The notes under the pieces were generated by a model, which was not told the origin of the DNA, searched no databases, and saw only the letters and a program-made list of their open reading frames with translations. A DNA stretch of 64,000 nucleotides from Blasia pusilla (Eukaryota; Marchantiophyta; Marchantiopsida; Blasiales): the NCBI GenBank assembly GCA_050084515.1, contig CM114271.1:55924001-55988000 (forward strand). The letters are read 5' to 3'. Of the stretch, positions 32,452 through 43,951 are shown in pieces (within the stretch, counting starts at the first letter, position 1; every line of letters begins with the position of its first letter). Both the position numbers and the translations under genes were made by a program.

Positions 32452-35400
32452 ATGGATAATTATGTTAAGCTCACTTGTGGCAGTCATCTGGGGGCCCTTC
32501 CTCAATCAGAAATCATTCGACCCCAAGCTCGTGAGTCTTTCGTAGCAGTGGATGAAAATTTTCTATCTGTTCGATTTCTTCTTCAAATTGGAACCATCTT
32601 TGTATCCAAAGATGTTGGGGTGGAAAAATGGAAGACATAATAGGTGAGACGGTCCAGCCAAAGTGACCTCGTGATCGTAAAGTATGGAATCTCCTACCTG
32701 TAGCAAATGGTCAATACAGAGTTTACGGCCTGCCCCTGAATTCGTCTGTTTCCCAAGTAGACGGTCTAGAATTTCCTAGTGCTCCGAGCTCTACGTTTAC
32801 AACTCCAAGCTCTGCAGATCCAACTTCGACTCCAACTTCGCACACTCGTAACAATGTTGTTCTTCCTGAAGAGATTCCGGATGTTATCAACCTCAGCGGA
32901 TCTGTCGGACACCAATCGAGCCCTGTGTCCGCCTACTCGTTCCTCTTGCGAGTATCAGGCAATAGTTTGCTTTCGTCTCTGCCCTTGAAAATGTTCAAGC
33001 ACATTCTTGTCGCATTTAGCCGCCGCCACGCACAATGGTAATTGCATTTTTGAGTTGCCTCCACTTGCTGCTCCTGCTCAAAAGAAGGATGGAGGACGCC
33101 TGAAGGGTATGGACAGAAAGTCTGATTGTCATCGATGGTGCAGGCTTCAACGGATGACTGCTTCCATCCTAGATGGTCCTTGGATTGTCTCCCGCCGCCA
33201 ATGCGTGGGAGCCTTGGAGTGTAGAAGTTCAGCATGCCCGTATCTAGAGCGCAACGTGCGAGTCAATACGTCGCAATTCCCCCCCAAGAATGCAGAAACT
33301 CCATACAAGGTGGGTGCCACAATACCGCCGGGAGGCCATCGATGTCCTCATTGTCAGGCATCACCCTTCTGCGTTGGAGCGTGTCCTGCATACATATTTT
33401 TCATTGTCCATGACTTGGGCTCCACTTCAGAGTATACAAGGCTGGCAGTTCATGTTGGCTCCCACACTCATCCTGTGACCGATGCAATTCAAAGACACAT
33501 CAAGGAGGATGTGGCGAAGAAAGTAGCCAAGGTCTTCAGAAACTCTCCGGGTTCAAAGCCCAGGGTGATCAAGCTCACAATGGCATCACAAATTTGTGAA
33601 CAATTGCTTGGAATCCCTGGACAAGGCGAGATCACAACGGTTGAGGAGAAACAACTCTCGGAAAATCTCGCATTTCTCGCTCATCCTGAATGCTTCCGGA
33701 ATTTGTCGTCGATCACGAGTTATGGATGGAAAGACGGCCGAAATGGATGCCATCGCGTAATCAAGGCCAACTCCAGATTTCCATTCATTCAGAGATGGCG
33801 TTCATGGGCCAAGGAGGCGAGGGATCCAGGCCTATGTCTTCAAAATGTCAACCCATGGTCCCTCGAGTGGCCTCGATCTTATAGATCGAATGAGGAAGGG
33901 AAGATCTTTACGGAGCCGGGTCACTTTGATATTTGCTCAGAGTCTTTGAACGGATGGTTGACGATGGGTGCTCACGTTTATGACCATGTGGAGAAGGGAC
34001 TCAAAACTATATTTGTGTGTGAAGTAAAGGCGTAAGACGTTGGCGGTTTGAAGATGTCTTTGGTTACTCTTATTGGAGGTGGTGAAGGAAAACAAAAGGC
34101 CACCTCCGGAAAGTTATGGGTTCATGGGAGACAATGCACAACCTGGGTGGATTGCTATCCGGGAAGTGTTCTCGGGGTGGAGAGGTTCAACCGAGAGGGA
34201 AAGGTCGGATGCTTTCCATTGGCAATGCGATCGTGACCCGGTACACCAAATCTTGCATGAAGGAGAATAAGAGGATAGAGCATGTCACTCTACTCCAACG
34301 TTGCAAGGACAGCAAAACCTTGAAGCAGGCCATGGACTGCCAGGAAGAACTTCATGGGTGGTGGAGGAAGCATGCGATTGAGGGAAAGTACAAAGAGTTG
34401 TGCTCTTGGTTGAGTTGGTGGACTGTACGTATGAGACAATGGGGAAACTTCATGCGGCAGGTGAGTTCACTATTTTGTCTTGTCAAGCTCAAGCTGAGAA
34501 TTGTTTGTAAAGTTGTAGCTCAGGGTGAGAAGCGTGGGAATTATATGGATTTCAAACCCAAGAATCCAAACAAGCTGTTGGATGCGACGGGTTGCCCGAG
34601 TGTGCAACCCGACGGAAACCGACGGGTTTCCTGAGTGTGCAACTCGACGGAAACCGACGGGTTGTCCGAGTGTGCAACCCGACGGAAACCGAAGGGTTGC
34701 CCAAGGGTGCAACCCGACGGAAACCGACGGGTTGCATCCAGATGTTTGGTGCAACCCGAGTGTGCAACCCGTCGGGACCCGACGGGTCACAGAGTCGTTC
34801 ATGGGATGCCTCGGCCTTGCAACCCGTCGGGTTCCGACGGGTTGCAGTAGGTGGGTTTAAGATTACAACACGTCGGTTTCCGTCGGGTCGCAAAGTCGTT
34901 CATGGGATGCCTCGGGCCTGCAACCCATCTGGTTTCGACAGGTCGCTTATTTCTTTGACTCCTGGGTTATTTTCGTTCCCTTCTAACATTGCTGTCGTTG
35001 CAGGGATTGAACGTTCATGAAAATGCCCTCTGCCCCAACACAAGTGGAGCAAAAAGTGTTCATTCCTCTTGGAGGTCGTCACAAGCATGCCAACAAGACC
35101 AGGCAAGAGCAATGCTACAGTGTGCAGCATCCCATATCTTTCTCACAAAAGGCATAACAAAAGGAAAAGGGCCGTCGATCTAGGAGCTCTATGTCAGGGC
35201 GGCTGTGAGATCTGGTGATGAAAAATTATATGTTGAAGCCTTCAACCGGTGCGTAGCTGGAACTCCACTCGAGCAAGACGTACACATTGGTGGGGATATT
35301 TGTGGGCAGGTTTCAAGACGTCCCATACAGATGGTGGTAGAGCAGTCCGAACGAGACTCGTGGAGACCAGATAAGTATCTTGACTTCAGGAAGGTGAAGA

Positions 35401-36473
35401 GGCAGCATCGAGGAACAAATCCGGTGATTGATTTGGATGAGGAAATTACACCGCCCAGGTATTCGGGGACCCCTGACCCGTCCCAAATCCGTGATGGAGT
35501 TACTTCTCCAAAATCAGTGAATGTTTTATTTCAAAAGCCCTCCGTTCTTTGGAAGTTCGCAACATCCTATCACCGGGTGGTTCAACAATATGGGATTCCG
35601 GTAATGGAGGTGGATTGCAACCTAAAACGGTGGCATATATCTCGGAGCAACCGGGACGTGGACCCACTGCAGGCAGGCAGGATCTCGATGGCATTAGGAG
35701 AGCATGTGGCACTTTCCTAAATAAGAAGTGTAGAAGGATGGACGACCTCTGCTCGGGTTTTGGGACTCAAAACCTTTGATCGTTTCATGAGGATGGGGAT
35801 CAATTGAAGTACTTCTTCTGCCCAAATGAATCTTGCGCTTTCCGAAGTCTTATCCGCTCGCCATTGAGCTCCGGGAATACCCCCACGATTTGGCCCATCG
35901 CCGAGGCGGAACCGCACTCAAGACAAGTGGACAATCTTACAAGTGCCGGTTTTCAGACTCAGAGACGGGGAAGTTCGAGCATGTTTAGCATTCTGAGAGA
36001 CCTTCGTGATTTAGTATTCAACCCAAGATTGATGTCAACATGTACCGGAGAAGGTGGATGATCTCAATCCATTATTTCATTTGAGTCTAGAAATGGGGTG
36101 AAGAGAAAAGAATGTGGAGGCCAACGGTGGAGAGAGCAAAACGAATTGCAAAGAACTCGGGAGGCAAAATGGAGTTCATCGCCACGAAAGATGTCCTGAG
36201 TGGCAATGGAATAGGAAGGATGTATTGGGTCACGAACAACACTGTAAATTCAAGTGTCACAGGGGTGTATGTGGTGCACATCTGTTGCTTTCCCACATGT
36301 TCATGTGATGACTTTGTCCAAAGAGAGACAAGTGGCAAAAGGTATTCCCCTTGTAAGCACATGTACTATGTGTTTCTTTGGTAGTTTTAAGAGAGTCGGA
36401 GGTAGGAGTAGGAATCCACCAACCAATTCTGTCCCTCAAAGAAGTTCGAAGTATTTTAAACAAACCACTTTGA
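32452..36473 (+). pseudogene. Gene B, copy 3: MULE-like transposase
   Basis: Exons are 32452-34460 and 35004-36473, with an intact donor (CGGCAG/GTGAG) and acceptor (TTGCAG/GGATTG), both in phase 0. The long open part 33007-34035 spans the Cys-rich zinc region (RRQCVGALECRSSACPYL, HRCPHC). The catalytic-type region has FMGDNAQPGWIAIREVF. The C-terminus has the SWIM finger CSCDDF and PCKHMYYV. Many single-base deletions shift the frame (for example near 32625, 33720, 33900, 34036 and 35850). This copy most clearly shows the gene structure and is likely inactive. Confidence 0.7.
34580..34930. repeat. Palindromes in the gene B intron, copy 3
   Basis: About eight units with arms like CAACCCGACGG or CAACCCGTCGGG lie between the donor at 34461 and the acceptor at 35003. 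The array is longer than in copy 1. Confidence 0.8.
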
Positions 36474-36910
36474 GGATGCAAAATGAGGTTTTAGATTGTA
36501 CTTTTTTTTTTTCTCAACCTTCACTGTGAGCTTGAACTCTATTAAGCCCGGGGCAAATGATAGATTTTTTCCAGACCTTGGATGGAAAAAGTGATTGGTT
36601 CCACACTTATGATTCCACTGATTTTTCAATTTTGTAAATTTTGTGCAATTTGCAACTCGTCGGACTCACAGGGGTTGCCAAAATATGGAAGAGGAAAAAA
36701 AAACTGTGGGATTGTTTAATAAATGAACAAAAAAGTGCAAAAAAAATCACACAAAAAGTTTCCTCTCTTCAACCCAACGGAAACTCTCTTCAAAAAAAAG
36801 TATCTATTTCGGTTGAAGGTAGTTTCCTCTCTCCTCTCTCCTCTCTCCTCTCTTCCTCTCTCCTCTCTCCTCTCTCTCTCTCCTCTCTTCCTCTCCTCTT
36901 ACCGCACCTC
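36474..36910 (+). other. Right terminal region of MULE copy 3
   Basis: Non-coding, homologous to 11136-11515, with a longer CTCTC/CCTCTC tract (36825-36897) and the defined terminus CTTACCGCACCTC. Confidence 0.75.
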
Positions 36911-36919
36911 TGTTCTGTC
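36911..36919 (+). other. Target-site duplication, right (TGTTCTGTC)
   Basis: Identical to 24224-24232. Confidence 0.9.
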
Positions 36920-37557
36920 TGGCGTAAAGCTAACGTGCGTGCTTCTTCCAACACAACTAAGGTCTCATTCCTTCCTTGGAAAACTTCGCCGACGACCTCC
37001 GTTCTTGTTCCTTCCAAAACTCGATAAGTGGGCAAAGCCCATTCAATAGATGTCAAGGGATGAACGCCATAAGTCAGGAAGAACGGGGTATACTTTGTAG
37101 TAACCTTGTCATCTGTTTGGTATGCCCATAATGCTGCGGTGATTTTCGTGTCCCAATCATAGGAATACGTTTCCGTCAATCGATTCAATATCCGGCAGAT
37201 CAGGCCGTTAGATTTTTCTGTCAACCCGTTGGCTTTAGGGTTGTAGGGCGTGGTTTTCCGATGCTTAATGAGAAAGTGGGAGGTTAGAGACTCAATAGTC
37301 TTGTTTAAGAAGTGAGTGCCACGATCACTTACTAATTCCAATGGGCAGCCATACCGAGTGATAATCATCTCGTATAAAAATTTGGCCACTGCTTCACTGT
37401 CATCTTTTCGCGTGGCCACCGCCTCGACCATCTTGGTACAATAGTTGGTGGCTATAAGGATATACTTCCGCCGTGTTTGGCGAGTAGCGGGGGAGATAGG
37501 GCCCACAAAGTCAATACCCCATTTTTCAAAAGGAGCGAGGGGCATGATGGGTACCAA
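36920..37557 (-). pseudogene. Ty3 integrase core
   Basis: Open frame with the DDE integrase landmarks: WGIDFVGP (first Asp), LVSDRGTHFLN (second Asp) and YNPKANGLTEKSNG (Glu). Further downstream come WDTKITAALWAYQT and TKYTPFFLTYG. It ends at LALRQTE, where MULE copy 3 inserted. The catalytic residues are intact, but the gene is cut and its reverse transcriptase is absent. Confidence 0.85.
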
Positions 37558-37581
37558 AGGCCACCGCGAGGTTGCCGTTGG

Positions 37582-38361
37582 TCAACCTGCTCTTTGACAG
37601 GCATCACAACTTTGGATAAAGTTACCTACATCTTTGTACATAGTTGGCCACCAATAACGTGCGGCCAAGATTTTCTTAACGGTATTTTTTACAGGATAGT
37701 GTCCACCAAAATCAGCCGTATGCATGGCTCTCATGAAGTGGGGGATTTCTTCTGCTTCCAAGCATTGTCGATACTCTTCATCCGCACCTAATTTGAATAG
37801 GATCCCCTGACATATCTCATATGGTCCGACCTTATGTAAGAAAACTGCTCTTTCCTCTGTTGTCATAGGGGCGGGAAGTTGCAGAGTTATTAAAAAACGC
37901 AAAATATCTTCATAAAAAGATTGGCACAACCGGTCCTCCGTGATCTGGAACAGGTCTTCGTCGGGAAAGGTGTCATCGACGGATTGTGTGAGGTCCGCGT
38001 TCGTCATCTTCAACCGGGAAAGAAAATGTGCATTGGTATGAACTTTTCTGGCACGGGCAACGACATCGAATGTGAATTCTTGGAGCAGCAGGATCCATCG
38101 CGCAATGCGACCTGACAGGTCCGCCTTCACCATTAATGGTCTGAGCGCAAAATGATCGACATGGAAGACAAATTTGTACCCTAATAAATAGTGTCGAAAC
38201 TTTTTACATGAGAAGACCATGCCTAGTACCTCTCGTTCGGTAGTTGTATATTTCTGTTCTGCTGAAGATAGTTGCCGGCCTGCGTAGTAAACCGGAAAGT
38301 CATGTTTGTTTTCATCTAGTTCGCTGAGCACCACTCCAATGGCAAACCAAGAGGTGTCCAC
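37582..38361 (-). pseudogene. Ty3 RNase H and integrase zinc-finger segment
   Basis: Gypsy-type RNase H: DTSWFAIGVVLSE, then YYAGRQLSSAEQKYTTTERE and HVDHFALRPLM. It is followed by a linker and the H2C2 finger (HTADFGGHYPVKNT, then CDACQRAG). A frameshift near 37580 separates it from the integrase core. The N-terminal reverse transcriptase is missing, consistent with truncation at 38385. Confidence 0.85.
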
Positions 38362-38395
38362 ATATACGTGGAAGCATATGAGCTGCGCACCATGG

Positions 38396-38700
38396 CAACC
38401 TGTCAGACTTCGACGGGTTGGTTTTTGGCCTCAAAAGCAACCCGTCGGAGTCTGACGGGTTGCAAACGTTAAAAAAACCCCAAAAAAAGAAAAAATTTCC
38501 TTAACCATAAAAAAAGAAAACCAAAAAAAATTCGCAACCCGTCGGATTTTTGACGGGTTGAAAAGGTAAAGAAAATTAGAAAAAAAACAATTTCAAAATT
38601 TTTTTTCACCACCAATTTTTTTTGGAAATTTTTTTCCTTTTCAACTTGTCAAAACTTTCCTCTCTCCAACCTATTGGAAACTCTCTTCAAACCAAAAGAG
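38396..38700. repeat. MULE right-end-like fragment with palindromes
   Basis: Three palindromes near 38396-38420, 38438-38462 and 38534-38560 lie in A-rich DNA. Then CAACCTATTGGAAACTC resembles 36770-36790 of the right end. It may be the remnant right end of MULE copy 2. No gene seen. Confidence 0.5.
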
Positions 38701-41159
38701 CCCTAGGGGTTGCTACATGTCGAAACCAGACAGGTTGCAAGGCCGAGGCATCCCATGAACTACTCTGCGACCCGTCGGGTCACGACGTCTTGCAACACCC
38801 AGGAACCACCTACTGCAACTCGTCTGATTCCGACGGGTTGCAAGAACCTTTGGCCACTCTAGGCTAGAAGATCCAAGTGCAAGTCATCCGAAACTCATCA
38901 GGGTCGAACTATTTCCAAGCCTTGTATACATGCGACTTGCATACTTGTATACGGGTTGCACCAAAATGCTTGATGCAACCCGTCGATTTTCGACTGGTTG
39001 CACACAGAGGAAACCCGTCCGTTTCTGACGGGTTGCACACTCGGGCAACCCGTCTGTTTCCGGCGGGTTGCACACTCGGGCAACCTGTCGCATTCAACAA
39101 GTTGCTTGGTTTCTTCGGTTTGAAATCCCTATAATGCCCACACTTCTCAACTTGAGCTGCAACTTTTCATACAATTCTCAGCGTGAGCTTGACAAGACGA
39201 AATAGTGAACTCAAGTGCTGCATGAAGTTTCCCTATTGTCTCATACGTACAGTCCACCAACTCAGCCAAGAGCACAATTCTTTATACTTCCCCTTAATCG
39301 CATGCTTCTTCCACCACCCATGAAGTTCTTCTTGGCATTCCATGGCCTGTTTCAAGGTTTTGTTGTCCTTGCAGCGTTGGAGTAGAGTGACATGATCTGT
39401 CCTCTTATTCTCCTTGATGCAAGATTTGGTGTACCGGATCACAGACTATTGCCAATGGAAAGCATCCGACCTTTCCCTCTCCGGTTGAACCTCTCCACCC
39501 AGAACACTTCCCTGATAGCAATCCACCCAGGTTGTGAACTGTCCGCCATGAACCCATAAATTTTTGGAGGTGGCCTTTTTTTTTCCTTCACCACCTCCAA
39601 TAAGAGTAACCAGCACATCTTCAAACTGCCAACGTCTTCTGCTTTTACTTCACAGACAAATATAGTTTTGAGTCCCTTATCCACATGGTCATAAACATGA
39701 GCATCCATTGTTAACCATCCGTTTAGCACTCTGTAGCAAATATCAAAGCTTACCCAAGTGCCGTACAGATCTTCCCCTTCCCTCATTCGATCTATAAGAT
39801 TGAGGCCACTCGACGGACCTGTCGTTGATATTTTGAAGACATAGGCCTTGGATCCTTCGCCTCCGTGGCCCATGAACTGCCATCTCTGAATGAATGGAAA
39901 TCTGGAGTTGGCATTGATTCTGGCAATGGCATCCATTTGGACGTCTTTCCATCCAGTACATGTATTTGATGCAGCAAATTCCGGAAGCATTCAGGATCAG
40001 CGAGAAATGCGAGATTTTCCCATAGTTGTTTCTCCTCAACAGCCGTGATCTCGCCCTGTCCAAGGATTCCAAGCAATTTTTCACAAATTTGTGATGCTGT
40101 TTTGAGCTTGATCACTCCAGGCTTTGAACCCGGAGAGTTTCTATAGACCTCGGCCACTTTCTTTGCCACATCCTCCTTAATGTGTCTCTAAATTGCATCG
40201 GTCACAGGATGAGTGTGGGAGCCAACATGAACTGCCAGCCTTGTGAACTCTGATGTGGAGCCCAAGTCGTGGACAATGAAAAATATGTATGCAGGACACG
40301 CTCCAAGGGAGAAAGGGGATGCCTGACAATGAGGACATCGATGGCCTCCCGGGGGTATAGTGGCACCGATCTCATATGGAGTTTTTGCATTCTTGGGGGG
40401 GAATTGCGACGTATTGACCCGCCCGTTGCGCTCTAGATACGAGCATGCTGGACTTCTACACTCCAAGGCTCCAATGCATTGGCGGCGGGAGACAATCCAA
40501 GGACCATCTGGAATTGAAGCACTAGTCCGTTGAAGCCTGCACCATTGATGACAATCAGACTTTGTATCCATACCCTTCAAGCATCCTCCATCTTTCTTTT
40601 GAGCAGGAGCAGCAAGTGGAGGCAACTCAAAAATGCAATTACCATCGTACGTGGATGGCAGATCGTCGACAAGAATATGCTTGAATATTTTAAAGGGTAG
40701 AGACGATAGCAAACTATTTCCTGATACTCGCAAGAGGAACGAGTAGGCGGATAGAGGGCTTGGTTGGTGTTCAACAGATCCACTGAGGTTGACGACATCC
40801 GGAATGTCTTCAGGAAGTACAACATTATTACGAGCGTGTGAAGTTGGAGTCGATGCCGGATCTACTGAGCTAGGAGTTGCAAACGTAGAGCTCGGTGCAC
40901 TAGGAAAGTCTCGACCGTCTACTTGGGAAACGGAGGAACTCAGAGGCAAGCCATAAACTATGTACTGACCATTTGCTAGAGGTAGGAGATTCCATACTTT
41001 ACAGTTTGAAATCACTGGCTAGACTGTCTCACCTATTATGTCCCCATGCCCCCCGTCCCACTGCCCCCCCGCACTGGTCCACCCTAACATCCTTGGATAC
41101 AAAGATGGTTCCAATTTGGAGAAGAAATCTAACTGAGAGAAAATTTTCATCTACTGGTA
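38701..41159 (-). pseudogene. Inverted gene B fragment (most readable zinc and catalytic regions)
   Basis: A minus-strand transposase runs from near the N-terminus (41159) through the intron (palindromes 38705-39110). The 41015-40188 frame covers the linker and the Cys-rich zinc region. After a single TAA (DAI stop RHIKE), 40169-39792 and then 39990-39439 continue to FMADSSQPGWIAIREVFW, where other copies have FMADNAQ. Only a few lesions separate it from an open frame. Exon 2 with the SWIM finger is absent. It is bordered by an LTR-derived composite at 41160. Confidence 0.75.
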
Positions 41160-42924
41160 TGTCATGCGCATACACATCGCTACACAACATACATTGCTAT
41201 CACCGAACACACACACAAACACGCACGATCCCATGCTAACTCATGGCATCCAAACAAAGAGACAAGAAATACCAAAATATCTCCAATAAAGTAAGATCCA
41301 ATCTCTCTCTACACAATCTCACACCATAGCTCTCAAAGGTGTGCACTCTCTCTCATGTCAAACCAAACCCACTCTCCTAATGAGAGGCTTAGGTTACACT
41401 GTGATACCCACAATTTTGTACTTCGGAAGAAATTTATCTTTTTATTTAACAAAGACACTTGTACATTATGGTTTTGATTATTATATACTATTATGGAGAA
41501 GAAAGAGTAAGATTAAAGTGAATCACGAAGCTCCTAAGACAAGGCAGAGAGATGGAAGATCAAGGATTTGCCTTAGAGGAGAAGCAAATGCAGTAACGAA
41601 GTCTAAAGGACCAACGCGAAGCTAAACGAAGCTTAACAAAGCTCTGTACACGAAGTACTTTGCTCTATAAGGAAGCATAACGAAGCCTACAGAAGAAGAG
41701 AAGTGAGTACTTTGCTCTTATGCAAAGCACGAAGAGCGAAGCACCAAGCACCTGAAAAGAGAACGAAGAATGAAGAGCTTTGTCCTCAAGAAATCCAGCG
41801 CAGCAAAGCTCAATATGATTGTGATTCGAACCAGCAAATAGTTAGAACAGTTAGCCTAGGAAGAAGCGCAACCATTTGTATCAGATAGGCAGTTAGGACA
41901 ATTTTGTTCTCCGGATTCCTAGGGATCATAGGAAAAGGAAAGCACACCATAGATGTAGGTAGTTACAAATATTGAAGAGACATCAACTTCATCAAGAACG
42001 CTTCGGATCTTGGAAACGCTCCTACTCCCGAGAATATTTAAGAAGCAAGACAGAAGCTACAATCATCATTCGCTCATGAAGTCCTTATGCTGTAGGAATG
42101 GTCCGAGCAAGAGAGTAGTACCCTCTCGAGCTTGAATACACTTTGAAGTCTTCCCATTCTTGATGGAATAATAAACCACTCATTCATTCATTCTGATGTG
42201 CGATGCTTACGTTTGGATAGTCTTTTTGGATCTGCAGCATGAAGAGTGAAATCAGAAAAACCTTTCTCATCCATGGAATAATCAACATGGAGTTGTATGA
42301 AATCTGTTCGACAGAGAGTAGCTTGCCAAGACGGATTGAGTTCCGAAAGTAGGAGAAGCCAACCTTCTTGTTGAGATCTCTGTGAGGTTCCTAGATGTCG
42401 AGAGAACAATTTGCCTGAGCGTGATTTAAATTCCACTAGAGAGAATTGAAGAAGAAAACATGGGTACTTTGAGAAGGATCGGAAGATGTTCTTTGGAATC
42501 TGCATTTGAATTACATAATCAACCACACTACTTTTACAACATAATAATCACTTTACCCTCTCTTTTCATCCAACAATGATCCTCTTGGGGATCGAACTCT
42601 ACAAACGACTGTAAATTAGAAACACTTGTACATTACATACACTCACAAGGCAAGGGACCATAGCTCCGCCGCCTCATGCCTAAGAGGTTCAACAAAGAGA
42701 GAATGAGCTCTCTTAGTTGAACCTCTTGGCATGAGGGCGGATGAGCTATGGTCCCTTGCCTTGTGAGTGTAACCCAAGCCTCTCATTAGGAGAGTGGGTT
42801 TGGTTTGACATGAGAGAGAGTGCACACCTTTGAGAGCTATGGTGTGAGATTGTGTAGAGAGAGATTGGATCTTACTTTATAAAGAGAGAAATGAGAGAAT
42901 GAGAGAAAAAGAGAGAAATGAGAG
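41160..42924. mobile_element. Head-to-head pair of LTR fragments of the 51.9-kb element family
   Basis: The left arm (41160-41399, resuming 42638-about 42710) is the reverse complement of the A-B terminal repeat. It begins exactly at the B terminus (TGTCATGCGCA, outer end of TGCGCATGACA). The right arm (about 42716-42924) is A followed by the TAAAGAGAGAAATGAGAG leader. A 1.24-kb solo LTR is nested in the left arm. Confidence 0.75.
41400..42637 (+). mobile_element. Solo LTR (TGTGATACCC family), copy 1
   Basis: Starts TGTGATACCCACAATTTTG and ends CATTACA. It is flanked by the 5-bp repeat TACAC (41395-41399 and 42638-42642). Length is 1238 bp. A polyadenylation-like AATAATAAA lies near 42168. 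Internal GCGAAGC/AACAAAGC motifs resemble the spacer at 23790-23930, hinting at a link to that Ty3 family. No coding capacity. Confidence 0.88.
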
Positions 42925-43408
42925 AATGTCCACCATCTCCACGCTAGCGGTCCTCATGACCTCATTGTCCGTCACTCGAACTTCGTCCGTTTCCGCTATA
43001 TTGATTGTGTCCCCGGACTTCATCGGGGACATTTCCTGCATCTCAACACTTTCGGTTGGACAGGCCGGGCTTTCTTCAATGGCAATCGCTTTTTCCCTTC
43101 GAGCTTTTGCCAATTCTGCTCTCCTCAACGACGCGTCCAGACGCTTCTTTTCACGCTTTTCATCGGCGATCCTTTTCTTCAAGGACTGCGACACCTGAGC
43201 CTCTGCGTTCTATTTTTCGAGCGCCTCCTTAACACGTTTTGCAAGAAGCTCCTCCTTGTGCATCTCCGCTTCCCTTTCCCGCTCCTCGATTTCTTGCTGC
43301 CTTATCTCATTGGCCGAACGAGGCCCTGGAGATGGTGACGCAGGAGTCCTCCCACCCTTGGGAGTGAAGCTCCCAACCTTGCTTGCTTGAGTTTTTTTTC
43401 CTTGTCAT
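42925..43408 (-). pseudogene. Gene A exon 1 fragment
   Basis: Starts with ATG near 43408 (MTRKK). It contains the coiled-coil segment LKKRIADEKREKKRLDAS and the acidic stretch SVEMQEMSPMKSGDTIN, and ends at VEMVDI where the LTR composite is joined. The remaining exons are lost. It belongs to a MULE whose promoter region at 43409-43951 was later hit by copy 4. Confidence 0.7.
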
Positions 43409-43951
43409 TGTTCCTGAAAAATGCCACCTATGGATAAGGAAATTGCTTTCTGTGCACAATCAGTCGCCTCGAGGAGTCGCCTTGATGAGTCGCCTTGCTG
43501 AGTCGCCTTGCTGATGTCGCCTTGATGAGTAGCTCGAATCGTCTTACGATCATTCGCTCGGATCGTCTCGCGATGAGTCGCGGTGTAAAGCGCCCCTTGG
43601 TATCTGGTCAGCCGCTGTGTAGAAGAGCAATTGTGATCGCAAAACGAAAAACCAGAAATGAGCAACGTGTCGGCCGTTATGGAAGTCTCGACGTAAAAAA
43701 CACCAACCTGACGGCTCCGACGGGTTGCACGCTTTCCGCAGGTTCCAAGCATCCGTCCTCCTGGCAACCCGTCAGAAATGGACAGGTTGCACGCCTCCGC
43801 CGTCTTTGGGCAAGAACGCGGGCTACCAGCGGAGCTCATCGGAGGCCAACAGGTTGCACGCTTCCTTCATGTAAGCGTTACAAGGCGAGGCACTTGCGTG
43901 ACCAGTCTGAGGCCGACGGGTTGCGCGCCTCCGCGTCTTTGGGCAAGAAGG
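43409..43951. other. Promoter-side remnant of a MULE, target of copy 4
   Basis: Contains the GTCGCCTTGATGAG-type leader repeats (43480-43530) and palindromes (43710-43925), comparable to 6290-6990. The last 9 bases before MULE copy 4 are GCAAGAAGG. The TATA box found in other copies is deleted here. Confidence 0.6.

Larger units (their letters stand above)
24233..36910 (+). mobile_element. MULE copy 3, both ends defined (12,678 bp)
   Basis: The left end is GGGGGCTGGTATTCTGG and the right end is CTTACCGCACCTC. The flanks are the 9-bp repeat TGTTCTGTC, and the host sequence on both sides is one Ty3 integrase gene. The terminal inverted repeats are weak and purine-rich: GGGGGCTGGTA against GAGGTGCGGTA, each running into AGAGAGGAGAG-type tracts. 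Inside are the left-end ORF, gene A (minus), the divergent promoter and gene B (plus). Many single-base deletions break the genes. Confidence 0.88.
36911..38385 (-). mobile_element. Ty3 element, 5-prime-side fragment (RNase H and integrase core)
   Basis: The continuation of the Ty3 element at 21849-24232 beyond MULE copy 3. The reverse transcriptase and gag that should precede RNase H are missing. The fragment stops near 38385, where MULE-type palindromes begin. Confidence 0.8.

Noticed and set aside
36825-36897. Independent CT microsatellite
   Set aside because: It is the subterminal tract of the MULE right end, matching 11460-11500, with GA-rich counterparts at the left ends.
41160-42924. 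A terminal-inverted-repeat DNA transposon
   Set aside because: The arms are fragments of the terminal repeats of the 51.9-kb element family and differ at their outer ends, so an inverted LTR rearrangement fits better.
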